A stretch of DNA of 64,000 nt. Origin: Liolophura sinensis (Eukaryota; Mollusca; Polyplacophora; Chitonida; Chitonidae). Under the pieces are notes generated by a model that was not told the origin of the DNA, did no database searches, and saw only the letters and a program-made list of their open reading frames with translations. Positions 35,056-46,800 of this stretch are shown here, in pieces. A program made the translations under genes and the position numbers. Within the stretch, counting starts at the first letter, position 1. Each line of letters starts with the position of its first letter. The stretch is taken from assembly GCF_032854445.1 (NCBI RefSeq), contig NC_088303.1, positions 32,591,265 to 32,655,264 on the forward strand. The letters run 5' to 3'.

Positions 35056-38000
35056 GTATTATATATATTTCATATATGTGTAAATATGTATATCCTTTTG
35101 TCCATAAAATTGAAAAGCCTAGTATAAAGATGAACAGTACGGTTTATACAATGTTGCAAAACCTCAGCTATTCCTTTGGTTTCCAGTTATTTTTCTTTTT
35201 ATATGCACATTTTTTTACTTTTAACAGATACATAATTAGGCACCAGGACTTTAATGATAATTACAGATATGCAAATATGCACAGAGTACAAGTGTTTTCA
35301 TAATTGAATAATGTATATAATTGCCCTTTAACACATCTGTATAGCAGTTAGCCTCATACGTCGAGTATTAATTAAAGATCAGATGAGCTATGCCGCTCAA
35401 CACTGCAAACAAATTGTCTGACGAACATTCTATGTATCTTTTGTAAATTGTATTCTGTGTTGATCACAGAACCTAATTAGGGAACAGAAATATAATTAAG
35501 AATATATATATATATACACACATGTACATACCACCAGCAAAAAATTGAGCTGATGTATATACATGTATGTATACCACCGCTTGTAACCAGGAAGGCAATA
35601 CTGTAATTTTACTTGTTAGAAAATGAAATTCAGCAATATGTAGTATGCAGGGGAATAATATTGGACAGATTTTCATGTCTGTTCAATGTAGTGAAAAGGA
35701 AATGAAAAATCCTATCAAAATTAGTAAAAAGAATTCTCTAGTATAATTATTCCGATCCTGACTCATCAGATTCATTGTTATGTACTATGATATATAATTA
35801 TACATACATGACGTAGAGAGTATTATCAGATTTCCTGTGGTTCTTACACAGAATAAGACTCATTCATATTCCCTGAGATTTTACAATTAAAGGAAGTATG
35901 AATTAAGTGGCTCCTTAACTGACCTTCATATATGCATGTATACATACACTTGACACTTGAACTGATCTGCATACGGTATCACTATGTCTGTGCAGTGTAT
36001 AGATGAGGATTTAGTTCCGCTCTGTGTTCATTTACAGTTAGAAGGACAGGAAATCTGATCAAGACTCATACTTTCTCATTCACAGTAAAAGAGAAAACTT
36101 TTTTCTTCTCTGATATATTTTAGGATCACACAGGATATTTCTGTGACTGTGCAAGAAATCAAGTTATTATGACAAAGTCGCGTCAAAATACACTTGATCA
36201 TCATGTGATTCAATATCAATCATTGATGACTGTATGGATTGTTGCTGGATTAACTATTAATTGTAAATCATACTGTCTGTACTGTAATTGCCGAGTGGCA
36301 AGATCTTTTATGATGCATGGCCTTTTTCATAATCCACGATTCGTGTACACGTCCAGTAGGTTTAGACATAGTAGGTGACAGAGAATAATGCAGTGTGAAA
36401 TGTAAGTGATGTAAACAAAATAATAACTGACAACCAGTTTCTCTATCTCCATGTAAAAGCATGTAGGCAATCTCAAAATTTCAAATGACTTTTTCCTAAC
36501 AACTGCACATTATAGCCCATCCATTACTCAGATAGAACAGAGTATCATCAGTTGCATCAGAGGGCTTATACATCCACTAAATTGTACCATTTATAAACTT
36601 TTGGATACAAGTTAATATTACAAAGACTTGCTGCCAAAAATTTATTTATTTATTTATTAAATTTGTTTGTATTGCGTTACTCGAGAATTTTTCACTTATA
36701 CACTGAAGTGCCCAGCGTAAATCTCAGGACCTTTGTCACGTTTCTGATGAACTTTCCTACATGTGACATACAGAAATACACACCATACTTTTAGCATGTA
36801 TAAAAGACAAAAACCTCACAAGTGTCATCAACCATTTATGTCACCAAAGCCCCATAAGCAGTCAGAGCAGGAGGATCTGCAATTTTCTGTCCAACGCCGG
36901 GTTTGAACCTGCACCTTGCAATTAGAATCATGGCAATTAAGCGTTTCTGATCACTTTCTCTCAAAAAAGGTTGATCCACTACTATATATCTGCATATGTA
37001 TTTTCAGAGTCACCTCAAAATAGGCCCACATGTTACTTGAACTCCTGAGCTGATTTTATTGGCTATAAAGTGTTAAACCATACCCTCATTACTTGGTCAT
37101 AAGGGGTAACTTGAGATGGTCATGTTACAGAAGGAAAGCAAAATCTCTTCAGTGGTGTAACTCAGTAAACATGGAATTCAACTGAGCCCACAATACTGGT
37201 ATTGGGGTATGCTGCAATACTTCACCTCCCATTGCCCCTATCTATCTGTTTGGGTGAAGACATTTACTCTGCAAACTACGTGAGAAAGGCATATTGATGG
37301 AGGGTACACTGAGCTGTATTGATATAATCATTATATACACATAACACTGTAAAACATTCCAGTTACCGTGGATAAAAAAAAAAGGATCTGAGAATACAAA
37401 CAAGTACAGGCAAGACTTCAGGAATCTGATGTTTTTTTTTAGTGTACTGTAAGTATTATAACATCCACCTCAGCCTGGTGAGATAAATCATAGTGACTGA
37501 CCCAGTTCTTCAAGAGTGATTGAAGACCCCCCCCCCTTGAGCCAGTCCAAACAACTAGTCCTCGCTTAAAAGGTTTTAAGCTTTCACATCTGATCTAAAT
37601 TTATTTTGTTATTTAATACTGCCTCTGCCATTCAAGGAATATAATTGTGAAACCATGTATCACTAGCTTGATCATTGATCCACATATACATGTAGATTAA
37701 TGTACACACATGTGTATAATTAATGGGCTTTCTGGATGATCATAATATTATTTAGTTAATACATGTTGATTTTCCATCCATGCGGGCCATTATACTGTAA
37801 ATACATCGTACTGAACTTGTTGAAATCACATTGCATTTAATTTACAAAGAAAGTTTGATTTATTTGATTGGTGTTTTACGCCATCAAGAAAATTTGAATA
37901 ATTAAGATTTACCTTGTGAAGTACTATGATGACAAATGGAGACAAATGCATTCGCTGCATCTGAGTGTCGGACTGACACACCTGTAGGCTATACAATGAG

Positions 38001-39801
38001 TCCTGTATTAATTGTACTGTAGCAGTCTTAGGCCTATATACATCATGTTAATTTTACTAACTGAGTCTGCAGCCTATCATTAGATGTAAAGTATAACTTC
38101 TGTTATTTAATTTTATGTTCAGGTTTCATGTGTTGTGCCAATTAATATTTTAAAGCTACACAGTGTATACTTAGTGGTATACATTTTGATGTGAATAAAT
38201 CTATTATTTACAATCATACAGCATTTGACATATTTTAATAATGAGATCTGGGCTTTAAAGCCAGAAGAGCATGCACAAGCTGAGCATCAGCTTCATGGTG
38301 CTTTCTAAGTATACCTTTCATGAGTATCAGATCTCGCTCTACATGTACATGACAATAGTACATATATGTATATGTATATAGGCCTATAGTACCTCCAATA
38401 TATACATGTATATAGGCCTATGGTACCTCCAATACATACATGTATATAGGCCTATGGTACCTCCAATATATACATGTATATAGGCCTATGGTACCTCCAA
38501 TATATACATGTAATAGGCCTATAGTACCTCCAATACATACATGTATATAGGCCTATGGTACCTCCAATATATACATGTATATAGGCCTATGGTACCTCCA
38601 ATATATACATGTATATAGGCCTATGGTACCTCCAATACATACATGTATATAGGCCTATGGTACCTCCAATATATACATGTATATAGGCCTATGGTACCTC
38701 CAATATATACATGTATATAGGCCTATAGTACCTCCAATACATACATGTATATAGGCCTATGGTACCTCCAATATATACATGTATATAGGCCTATGGTACC
38801 TCCAATACATACATGTATATAGGCCTATGGTACCTCCAATATATATACATGTATATAGGCCTATAGTACCTCCAATACATACATGTATATAGGCCTATGG
38901 TACCTCCAATACATACATGTATATAGGCCTATGGTACCTCCAATACATACATGTATATAGGCCTATGGTACCTCCAATACATACATGTATATAGGCTTTT
39001 GGTACCTCCAATACACACATGTATATAGGCCTATGGTACCTCCAATACATACATGTATATAGGCCTATGGTACCTCCAATACATACAGGTATATACGCCT
39101 TTGGTACCTCCAATGCATATATGTATATAGGCCTACAGCACCTCCAATACATACATGTATACACGCCTATGGTACCTGCAATACATATGTATGTAGAGCC
39201 TAACTACAGATACACAAATAGTACATGCATCTAAATCTTTACTTTCAACGGGTGCATCGCAATACATGTACATTTCTCGTCAGTCAAAAAAGACTCACTT
39301 TTTGTACAATACATGTGCTTATAATTAAATAATTGTGTTCTTACAAATTTGTGCTAAGGTCTGACAGCAACCTGCAGATGGTCGTGGGTTTCCCCAGGGC
39401 TCTGCCTAGTTTCCTGCCATCATAATGCTGGTTGCTGTTGTATACATGAAAAAGTATGGCGCAATAAACCAATTAAATAAAAACATAAATAAACTTTGTG
39501 TTAAGTATTCATCTTTTCATGCCATTGTTGATCAGAGGTAAACCACTGGCAAGAAATGTTACTACATCATAATATTAGGCAACCTATTTTTATATGATAT
39601 ATGAAAATTGACACCTGTCTGACAGATAAATGGATATTGAGAGGTGAAACCGTGTAGATTTCCTGTGTACGTTGCATACACTTAGTTGTACAATACTGTC
39701 TTACGTACCTTGGCTCCCTTCTTCAGTAGAGCTTCACACAACCCCTTCCCAATCCCCTGAGCTCCACCAGTCACCAGAGCCACTTTGCCTGTCAACTGCA
39801 T
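24635..39801 (-). CDS. HPGD: 15-hydroxyprostaglandin dehydrogenase, copy A (two apparent frameshifts)
   Basis: Exons on minus are 39801-39709, 33520-33397, 31815-31710, 30955-30860, 27255-27179, 25803-25655 and 24737-24635, with the same splice sites and phases as copy B. The product is a short-chain dehydrogenase/reductase expected to oxidise the 15-OH of prostaglandins with NAD+. Exons 1, 2, 5, 6 and 7 are intact: the TGxxxGIG site, Asp36 for NAD and the YxxxK motif are seen. Exon 3 is one base short (AA for AAA near 31789 on plus) and exon 4 is one base short (CC for CCC near 30900), which breaks the frame. Both are homopolymer losses. Copy A's neighbouring minisatellite is also full of one-base indels, so consensus error is more likely than a pseudogene. 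Exon 6 differs from copy B at two residues (M for T, I for M). Confidence 0.85.
25546..25606. repeat. (AT)n microsatellite in HPGD intron 6, copy A
   Basis: It is preceded by a (GT)n-like stretch ('gtgtgtgtgcgtgtgt'). The equivalent in copy B is at about 43843-43893 and is shorter. It lies about 50 bp downstream of the exon 6 donor in transcription direction. Confidence 0.9.
25925..26070 (-). mobile_element. SINE family C fragment, HPGD intron 5, copy A
   Basis: It shares 'atctttggcaa', 'catgtcatgcacagatat' and 'gcacaccatattggtggt' with 23275-23660 and distantly with 36640-36960. The copy B counterpart is at about 44215-44357. Confidence 0.5.
26215..26462 (-). mobile_element. SINE family A, head-containing copy without tail, copy A
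   Basis: On plus it runs 'gtttcctcaaagctcaagtt', 'gcctgcataatggcgagagg', 'agagcccgggggaaaccca', 'gacagaccttcccacgta', to the tRNA-like head ending 'gctgagccacagggggccc'. Box-A-like sequence is present, while the usual 3' tail is replaced. It lies in HPGD intron 5. The copy B counterpart is 44510-44757. Confidence 0.8.
27970..30866. repeat. ~117-bp minisatellite at the exon 4 donor of HPGD, copy A (~25 units)
   Basis: The unit on plus contains 'gacctacctgcttgttatcc', 'tagtctggttgtctaactg', 'tgttatgagttgtctgctga' and 'gtgtgtactaattaacctaa'. On the gene strand each unit carries 'agcag|gtaggtcccc', identical to the true exon 4 donor, plus a second donor-like 'cag|gtaaac'. The array begins at the true donor (30860/30859) and fills most of intron 4. 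Many units carry one-base indels that are nearly absent in copy B. Confidence 0.95.
32398..33440. repeat. 80-bp minisatellite from the exon 2 / intron 2 junction of HPGD, copy A (~13 units)
   Basis: On the gene strand each 80-bp unit holds 'gtgacatctcaggaacaaat' and 'ggacagtaagtgtctcat', the last ~37 bases of exon 2 coding sequence with its donor, followed by ~43 bases of intron including 'gggtgagggtaggggcag'. Units next to exon 2 keep GTAAGT; more distant units have GTGAGC or GTCAGC. The true exon ends at 33397. Copy B has about 11 units at 51379-52290. Confidence 0.95.
34045..34105 (-). mobile_element. SINE family A internal fragment, HPGD intron 1, copy A
   Basis: Only 'caggttgctgacagatcttc' and 'ccacgtacatctagaga' of the body remain. 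The counterpart in copy B is near 52912-52962. Confidence 0.5.
34843..34925 (+). mobile_element. SINE family A 3' fragment, HPGD intron 1, copy A
   Basis: It has 'acctcccaccataatgctgg', 'ccgccatcatataagcgaa', 'ttcttgagtacggcctaaaa', 'caccaatcaatt' and an (aaat)-type tail. The counterpart in copy B is at 53696-53780. Confidence 0.85.
35009..35052. repeat. (AT)n microsatellite, HPGD intron 1, copy A
   Basis: An alternating AT run of ~43 bases. The copy B counterpart is near 53863-53904. Confidence 0.9.
36640..36960 (-). mobile_element. SINE family C, HPGD intron 1, copy A
   Basis: Tail-first on plus: (attt)n, then 'gttactcgagaatttttcac' (similar to the family A tail), a distinct body with 'cctacatgtgacatacagaa', and at the right a box-B-like sequence (minus 'ggttcaaaccc' within 'cgggtttgaacctgcacc'). 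The copy B counterpart is about 55832-56152. Confidence 0.65.
37855..37906 (-). mobile_element. SINE family A tail fragment, HPGD intron 1, copy A
   Basis: Only 'tttgattggtgttttacgcc' with its flanking T-rich tail remains. In copy B (57057-57110) the (ttta)n tail is longer by several units. Confidence 0.7.
38370..39195. repeat. 34-bp minisatellite, HPGD intron 1, copy A (~24 units)
   Basis: The unit is 'tacctccaatacatacatgt' followed by 'atataggcctatgg'. It contains the palindromes tataggcctata and ggtacc. Copy B has only about 15 units (57590-58106). Long Tyr/Ile/Cys-rich frames on both strands are artefacts of the repeat. Confidence 0.95.
39362..39497 (+). mobile_element. SINE family A, 5'-truncated, HPGD intron 1, copy A
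   Basis: It starts within the body ('tctgacagcaacctgcagat', 'ggtcgtgggtttcccc') and runs to 'catcataatgctggttgctg' and a diverged tail 'gcgcaataaaccaattaaa'. The copy B counterpart is about 58275-58412. Confidence 0.8.
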
Positions 39802-41404
39802 TCTGTACTCTACAGTTCTCCCTGTCCGTTATTGCCGTGGTTTATGCCGACTTGTGCTGTCTGAACGGTAGAGTGTACCCTGAATCCCAGCAGTAGTGGT
39901 CATAGTACACCTACGTTGTCTTATTTATGCGTGTAAACTAGGTCGAACACCTCGTCGGTAGACCTAGTCCGACTAGCGGGGGCGTGGTCTAAACCAAGCA
40001 CGCCTGTGCTCGATGTCGTGAACCCAGTTCACCCCACTTTACGGCATAAACACTTCGTTCCAAAATGAAAGCTGAGCGTATCTGTGTGTGACTTTCGTGG
40101 AGTTACAAGGTGTTTGTGGGAGCAACCCGATACCCTGCTAAAGCTTACAGTGAAAATGGACTGGGTGGAATACATGCAGTTGATTTGAAGTAAAAAAGGA
40201 GAACGTGACCAAGTAACTACAGACTGAAAACATTTGGTATGCTGTTGTTGTTGCTTTCTGTTTCCGGCATGCTCTGATGTAGTTAGTTCAGCCTAGATTA
40301 GCGACATGTAAGCCAAGTTGACCGCAGTATAGGCCTACATCAGTTTTGGAGCTGTTAACTTAAACCAGCAAATATAAATTTTAAATTTTATTTTCAAAAT
40401 TAGTGCCACGTGGTAGAGTGACGGCAATTCATTGATTTATTTATTTGATTGCTGTTTTACGCCGTACTCAAGAATATTTCACTTATACGACGGCGGCCAG
40501 CATTATGGTGGGAGGAAACCGGGCAGAGCCCGGGGGAAACCCACGACCATCCTCAGGTTGCTGGAAGACCTTCCCACGTACATCCGGAGAGGAAGTCAGC
40601 ATGAGCTGGACTTGAACTCACAGCGACTGCATTGGTGAGAGACTCCTGGGTCATTATGCTGCGCTAACCGACTGAGCCACGGAGGCCCCGCAATTCATTG
40701 AAGAACCAGCTTTTCACAATAAACATCTGTTAAGGGACTGCTCATTGACTAACAAAAGGATCAACCTAGTTTTTACAACGGCCAGAATGTTTTGTTTTTT
40801 TTCTTTTTTCTTCAAGGCAACAAAGAGAGCACATTTCAATCATGCAAAAATGTTCCATTCAGATATATATAGTATATCGCGGTTATTAAGCGACATTTAT
40901 ATTTCAGACAGCATTTTTTAATCAAAATATTGTAACATTTCGCATTACATGGACGCAGGCTCCTGTTTTTCACTTGATAGCTGGTTATTTGCTTTATCCA
41001 AGCGTCTGCATGTTTACTACATTAGATATCCATTTCATGGAAACTCTACAATTTAAACCAGACTTCATATATATTCACCTAGTCACTAAAATTTATAGCA
41101 AAAACAAAGTCAATGGGGAGACTGAAAAGTGTTGCCGTTTTATTAGCCATAAAAAGAAGCATCAGCCTCAAACTTTCTGCCACTGACCACCATCTTGTGT
41201 ATAGCCCACTGGGTGTCTATTATTTAGAGGTGTCATAAGCTGGGCAGAGCCCTTCGGCAGGTAAGGGCATACAGTGGGCAATATACACAACTTACCTCAA
41301 AGATGGCTGCCATTGCAAGCCATCTATATCAGTGATTGAATTGTCCTTTATATTATAATAAGCTGTCACAGGTGATTTATGCTCTTTTTCTGTCTAGTTC
41401 TGTT
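39802..41404. promoter_or_regulatory. Divergent intergenic region between HPGD and FG-GAP gene, copy A
   Basis: About 1.6 kb separates the two head-to-head starts. The part nearest HPGD (39860-40060) is relatively GC/CpG-rich and is nearly identical in copy B, consistent with a promoter. A full-length SINE sits in the middle. Just before the FG-GAP start, 'ctctttttctgtctag' at 41385-41400 is a strong acceptor, so an upstream non-coding exon is likely. No specific factor site is claimed. Confidence 0.45.
40436..40689 (-). mobile_element. SINE family A, full length with 12-bp target duplication, copy A
   Basis: Flanked by 'gcaattcattga' at 40424-40435 and 40690-40701. On minus it begins 'ggggcctccgtggctcagtc' with an A box (ggctcagtcggttagcg), a Leu/Ser-tRNA-like long variable region and a B box (gtgagttcaagtcc). 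The conserved body follows (gtgggtttcccccgggctct, cctcccaccataatg), then the tail 'gtacggcgtaaaacagcaat' plus (aaat)n. This is the reference copy for family A in the window. It is also present in copy B, so it predates the haplotype split. Confidence 0.92.
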
Positions 41405-41860
41405 ATGGAGGGAGTGAAGGAATCACTTAAAGGGGTGGGGCTAAGAGAGCTGTCACTAGTTGTCCTTTGTGCTCTCATGGTCTACCTGTTCAGAGCCCAG
41501 AATTCTTACCTCATTCGGCCAGTCTGGCGGAAGATGTCTAAACCTGAACATTTTGAGAATGGAGCATATCCCACAGAGGAGGAGGCACTGCCTTCTCCAC
41601 GGATCACAGACCTGGAGAGCGATGGAATCAACGAAGTCTTGCTAATAACAAACGACCTGAGGTTAAGTGTGCTGGCAATGCCGGATGCAGAAAACACAAA
41701 CCTGGGCAAGTTTGACCCTCGAGTCCTGCCTCATGTCATCATTAAAGCCTCTGTGTACCTGCCGAGAAATGTAAGCCAGCCGGCAAGGAAAGATTGGCCT
41801 GTTGCCATGGAAGTGGGATATTTGGTGCCTTATAAATCCTTGGTCCAAGTACGAAAACAG
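41405..41860 (+). CDS. FG-GAP-motif type II membrane protein, first coding exon, copy A
   Basis: The ATG at 41405 opens 152 codons ending at a phase-0 donor (CAG|GTAAAA). Residues 14-33 are a hydrophobic segment preceded by few charges, suggesting a signal-anchor. About residues 69-80 'DLESDGINEVLL' is a canonical FG-GAP/integrin-alpha-type calcium-loop motif. 'NVS' at about residue 122 is a possible N-glycosylation site on the luminal or extracellular side. The family looks like the single-pass FG-GAP proteins (FAM234, DEX1-like), but the exact orthologue is not certain. Later exons are lost in the 200-N gap 700 bp downstream. The frame is continuous here, whereas copy B lacks one base. It is head-to-head with HPGD. 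Confidence 0.65.
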
Positions 41861-42536
41861 GTAAAAAAAACCATTGTCTGTTGTAAAATTTCTTCAACAC
41901 CTCCAATCTTTAACAGACATAAAATTTTTTATTTTAGTTCAAGGATGTTCATTTTCTCATATTCACACATATGCTAAGGAATGTGCGATTGTTCAGACAA
42001 ATGTCAAAATGTACAGTATTGGAAACCATTAGCACCATGACCAATGTACATGTACTCAGGTATTTTAATCCATATCACCTCATTTCAACTAGTTTTTGTA
42101 CTCCTGGCACTGATGTATCTTTTTTGTAATATATAGATTTTTCATGATGACAGTGTATATGAAGAATTGCTTCGCTATGATTACTGTATTTCTTTCAAAA
42201 CTTATGACACCTGGTCTGCTAATTTTAGCCGGTATATATGTTATTCTGGGAGGAATATTGAGTTTTTTTTTTCTCACATGACAAGACCTAATAAACAAGA
42301 TACTCATATTTTTACTTTTCTAATAGGCTGGTAAAGAAATGTGATACTCTGTATTCAACACTACTAGTATCTGTCCCAAATTTTAGAAAAATTAGGATAA
42401 AGAGTGTGAAAAAGGATGATTCTGCACATAGTTTGTTCAGATGTCATCACCATGCAAACCTGATGGCATTTTCTGTCATTCATCATGCACTATCCAGCAT
42501 GCATTTATCTTGATGTTTAAAAACTCTTTGTTTCAG

Positions 42537-42736
42537 NNNNNNNNNNNNNNNNNNNNNNNNNNNNNNNNNNNNNNNNNNNNNNNNNNNNNNNNNNNNNNNN
42601 NNNNNNNNNNNNNNNNNNNNNNNNNNNNNNNNNNNNNNNNNNNNNNNNNNNNNNNNNNNNNNNNNNNNNNNNNNNNNNNNNNNNNNNNNNNNNNNNNNNN
42701 NNNNNNNNNNNNNNNNNNNNNNNNNNNNNNNNNNNN
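42537..42736. other. Assembly gap, exactly 200 N
   Basis: A round-number placeholder gap as inserted by scaffolding software, so its true size is unknown. The bases flanking it are the ends of the two 18-kb copies, which implies overlapping contig ends. Confidence 0.98.
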
Positions 42737-42935
42737 GGTCAGATGGACAAAGTTGGTAATTGTGCAGGTTTATGTTCCCTTGTCATATGCTTGCATCGGA
42801 AAAAACATTTCTCAATACTCTTTAATATTTAATTTTTTTTTTATTTTTTTATTTTTTTGGTTTTCTATTTTTTTGGTTTTGAAGTAAAAACAAAAAGGGG
42901 ACTGAAAAATAAAAATTTGAGTAGTGTGAGAAACT

Positions 42936-43842
42936 CTATTTGAACTCTACTCCACTGGCTTTGGTTAACTTCATCACAGCTCCATTGTTGGTGTCATCCT
43001 CCAGCAGTTTTATCATTGAGTCGGCCACAAAATCAACACTGCAAGACAATGAATTAGAAAAGACACATTGTACATTCTCCATATTTTGCTTTCTTCTGAA
43101 ATAAGTTACATGAGCTATCACATGCATTTCCCACATGTCCTGGGTAGTAAAATAGAATATAATCATAATTGTAAGAGGGTAGCATTTTTTTTTTTCTTTT
43201 TTCAATAATCAGATGTTAAGAAATGACCATGTGCTTGTACTTGTACCCATAAACATAATGACATCACATACACACATACTAAATAGGTAGGCCTATGTGT
43301 ACCCAAACAAACTACAAACCTCTGGTAGTTAAGGGGCAGCAGCTCCAACTTAATTCATGGTATTCATTCGTGAAGGGGTAGAATGTGCATATATATATAT
43401 TTATGTATATGTATATCTGTAACTTCCTGTTAGCTTGTAGATATCACTGCCCCAAGTTAACTTTTTCTTCGTAAACTATGCCAAAAAATCTGATTCCGTT
43501 GGCAGATTGTGGACTAATTAGTACTGGCTTTCTTCAGTTCATATCTGGCACTTGGAGAGCTACCTGTAGTGCTCCACTTTCCCCACCTAGCATGATCACG
43601 ATTTTTTTACTGGTCTTGTAATTAATGCTGGGCAGCATTACTTTCATCTTCATTTAAGCAAACACATTTGGTTGACTTCTGGGTTGTTTTATCATGTACT
43701 TTCCCAACAATAAACATTTAGTCAATTTTGCAAACCATAAACTGTGTATGCGTGAAGCGTACAATTTCCATGAAGGCCATGTGTGAAAATAATTCATTCA
43801 TTGTAGGCTTACAGTATTACTCTGTGTGTGTGTGCGTGTGTG

Positions 43843-43898
<56 letters not shown>

Positions 43899-46800
43899 AA
43901 TATTTTTGGTGTTTTTGCCAGGTGCAGCGACAATAAGGATACCTCATGATGCCTGTTTTCTGCATGAACTGCCGAGCCTTGTCTGGGTGGTACATCTCTC
44001 CGTGGTCCGTACAGTGTATCAGGGGTGTCTCCACAAAGGAAGGGCACACTGTCAAGAAGCGAACACCCATGGCTTCTTGGTCAGGATGTAGCTGAAAAGC
44101 AAACAAAGTCCTTACACATACAGCCAAAACACTGAGTCACTTTTCGGTTTACCACTACAAGTTTGCGAAGTCAGTTTATCATACATATTATGGCATGTAT
44201 ATTATGGCAGTCAGTTTCATCAGTGGAGGAAACCAGAGGGCACAAACAGCTTAATCACCTATCTTTGGCAAACTATACTTACAAACTTTTCCGCATATCA
44301 TGCACAGATATGCACACCATATTGGTGGTCTTAAATGAACGTTAGATGAACAATTGGCCGAGAGATCATCACTGACGATCATCATCAATCTGGAACAAAT
44401 TACAGACCGCTGCATACGTATATGGGTAAATCTAGCTGTCATGGTACCAGAAGCGATTTTGGCAAGCCCCCCTATTGTACTAGTAGGTCATTATTTATCT
44501 GCGTTTGTTAGGTTCAGAGGTTTCCTCAAAGCTCAAGTTGGTTTTCTTGGCCTGCATAATGGCGAGAGGAAACCGGACAGAGCCCGGGGGAAACCCACGA
44601 GCTTCCACAGGTAGCTGACAGACCTTCCCACGTACAGCAAGAGAGGAAGCCAGCATGTGGTGGACTTGAACTTTCAGTGGCTTGAACCGCATTGGTGAGA
44701 GGCTCCTGAGTCATTACGCTGCGCTAGCAAGATAACGAACTGAGCCACAGGGGGCCCCAAATGTCATATAAATGAAATACTGTACTCTTGGTACATGCAA
44801 AACACGTGAATCAGGTAAGACATATTTGGTTAAATTATAAATAAGCTTGAATCCACAGCTTGACATTCTTCATGCTGCTTTCTGTTGAACAAAACAGAAA
44901 GCTAATACATTTACCATAATGAACGTACATGTGATCAATAGAAAAGTTGTCTTCTTTTACAATGAAATATTAAATTTTGATTTGTGTTACATGTCCAATC
45001 AAGTGGGGCACACCACAGTCACACATTTGTAAGTAGAACATGGCTTATGCAGCTTGATGAAGTTGGTGCTTCAGTCAAAGGGCCAGACAAAGTAAGTACA
45101 ATAATACTCTAAATATTACAGATACAGAAATTTGCCTCTGCTGAGTTGCACAATTTAAGTATCATTAAGTAAATCATTTATTTAGTTATAGTTAGTTGAT
45201 TTTTGCACACTCAACCCCTCTAAAAATATGTATAAAAATAATTTCAGTTTTAGTTTAGGTCGAAATGCTCATTGGTACAGGAAGCCAAGCACTTGCAGCA
45301 TTTGAGCCAGACATGCCAGAAAAGGGACCACCAAAGTGTTAAACTGCTCTCATAAAAAAAAGAACACACAAAATCAAAAACCAAAACTGAAATGAAATCA
45401 ATTTTAGTGCAACATTGTGTAATAAATTTCAGAATTGCTGCAGTGATATGAAAAGATATTACTTACAGCCCAACTTTTTGTGAAGCCGAGAACAGCATGT
45501 TTGGTAGCACAGTACACAGGAGCAAAAGGAACAGGAGTTAAACCTACAACAACCCACATTATGTATATCATCTCATTAGTTATAGTATACTTACTATCAG
45601 GACAGGTGATTTTGAAAATCCTATTAGAAATTCAATAAAATGATCCATTGTTCATTTAACTGTTTCAGGTTTTTTTTCTTCTTTTTTTTTTTGTTTTTGT
45701 TTTTGTTTTTGTGCCATACTAGTTGTCCAGTGCCATACAGTGCTGATTAATTAGTGCCTAACTAATTCACAAAGGTTCTTATGATCAGCACATTACCCTG
45801 GTTATTAGTTTCCCTACTGGAACCCTGAGCAAATAGGATTGCACCCTGTATGTCAGTCTATCAGTCTGTCAGTTCGTCAAAAAGTGTTCCTGACTTTCTA
45901 GGAAACAGTTCATCATATTGAAATGAAACTTGATCAACTTGGAATTTCAGACAACTATGTCCCATTGGAACAAAATTATGGCTGTTTTACCAAAATCATC
46001 GTACTGAATTGGAACTGAACACATGGCTTCATCATAACATGGTACAGATTAAGTTCTATAGGCCCCTGTGTCCATTGTGGACAAAATTATGGTTGTTTTT
46101 GTTCAGTTTTGGGCAGTTTTCCGCACTTCTTTTCAAAACAGTTTGACAAGTATTATTTTTCTGAATGTCTCTATTACTTGTATGTATAGTTATTATTTAC
46201 AACCTGACTACATGTATGTAGCCTACTGATCAAGATGTCATGTTGTTGTTGTAGTAATTATCCTAGTCTGGTTGTGTAACTGTGTTATGAGTTGTCTGCT
46301 GAATATGTACTGCATACAGGTGTGTACTAATTAACCTAATTGTTTACCAGTATATAGGGGGACCTACCTGCTTGTTATCCTAGTCTGGTTGTCTACCTGT
46401 GTTATGAGTTGTCTGCTGAGTATGTACTGCATATAGGTGTGTACTAATTAACCTAATTGTTTACCTGTATATGGGGGACCTACCTGCTTGTTATCCTAGT
46501 CTGGTTGTCTAACTGTGTTATGAGTTGTCTGCTGAGTATGTACTGCATATAGGTGTGTACTAATTAACCTAATTGTTTACCTGTACATGGGGGACCTACC
46601 TGCTTGTTATCCTAGTTTGGTTGTCTAACTGTGTTATGAGTTGTCTGTTGAGTATGTACTGCATATAGGTGTGTACTAATTAACCTAATTGTTTACCAGT
46701 ATATGGGGGACCTACCTACTTGTTATCCTAGTCTGGTTGTCTAACTGTGTTATGAGTTGTCTGCTGAGTATGTACTGCATATAGGTGTGTACTAATTAAC

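Larger units (their letters stand above)
24452..42536. repeat. Large duplicated segment, copy A (18.1 kb)
   Basis: It is collinear from first to last base with 42737-61275. Its last base abuts the 200-N gap, and its first base corresponds to the first base after that gap. Differences are substitutions, minisatellite copy number, a SINE present only in copy B, and many one-base indels. The pattern fits two haplotypes (overlapping contig ends) placed in tandem by the assembler. Confidence 0.95.

Noticed and set aside
38895-39234. Repetitive Tyr/Ile/Cys/Pro-rich frames on both strands
   Set aside because: They are produced by the 34-bp minisatellite, whose length is not a multiple of three, so open frames appear by absence of stops. 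The same holds at 57843-58150.
40432-40638. Open frame '[21 protein letters not shown]..'
   Set aside because: This is the SINE family A body in reverse. Similar frames at 1181, 8892, 15468, 18574, 26066, 44354, 59333 and 61838 are the same element.
40600-40690. tRNA gene (Leu/Ser-like)
   Set aside because: The tRNA-like block is the head of a SINE with a body, tail and target duplication. No independent tRNA gene was found.
42441-42887. 148-codon plus-strand frame
   Set aside because: It spans 200 unknown bases and has no meaning.
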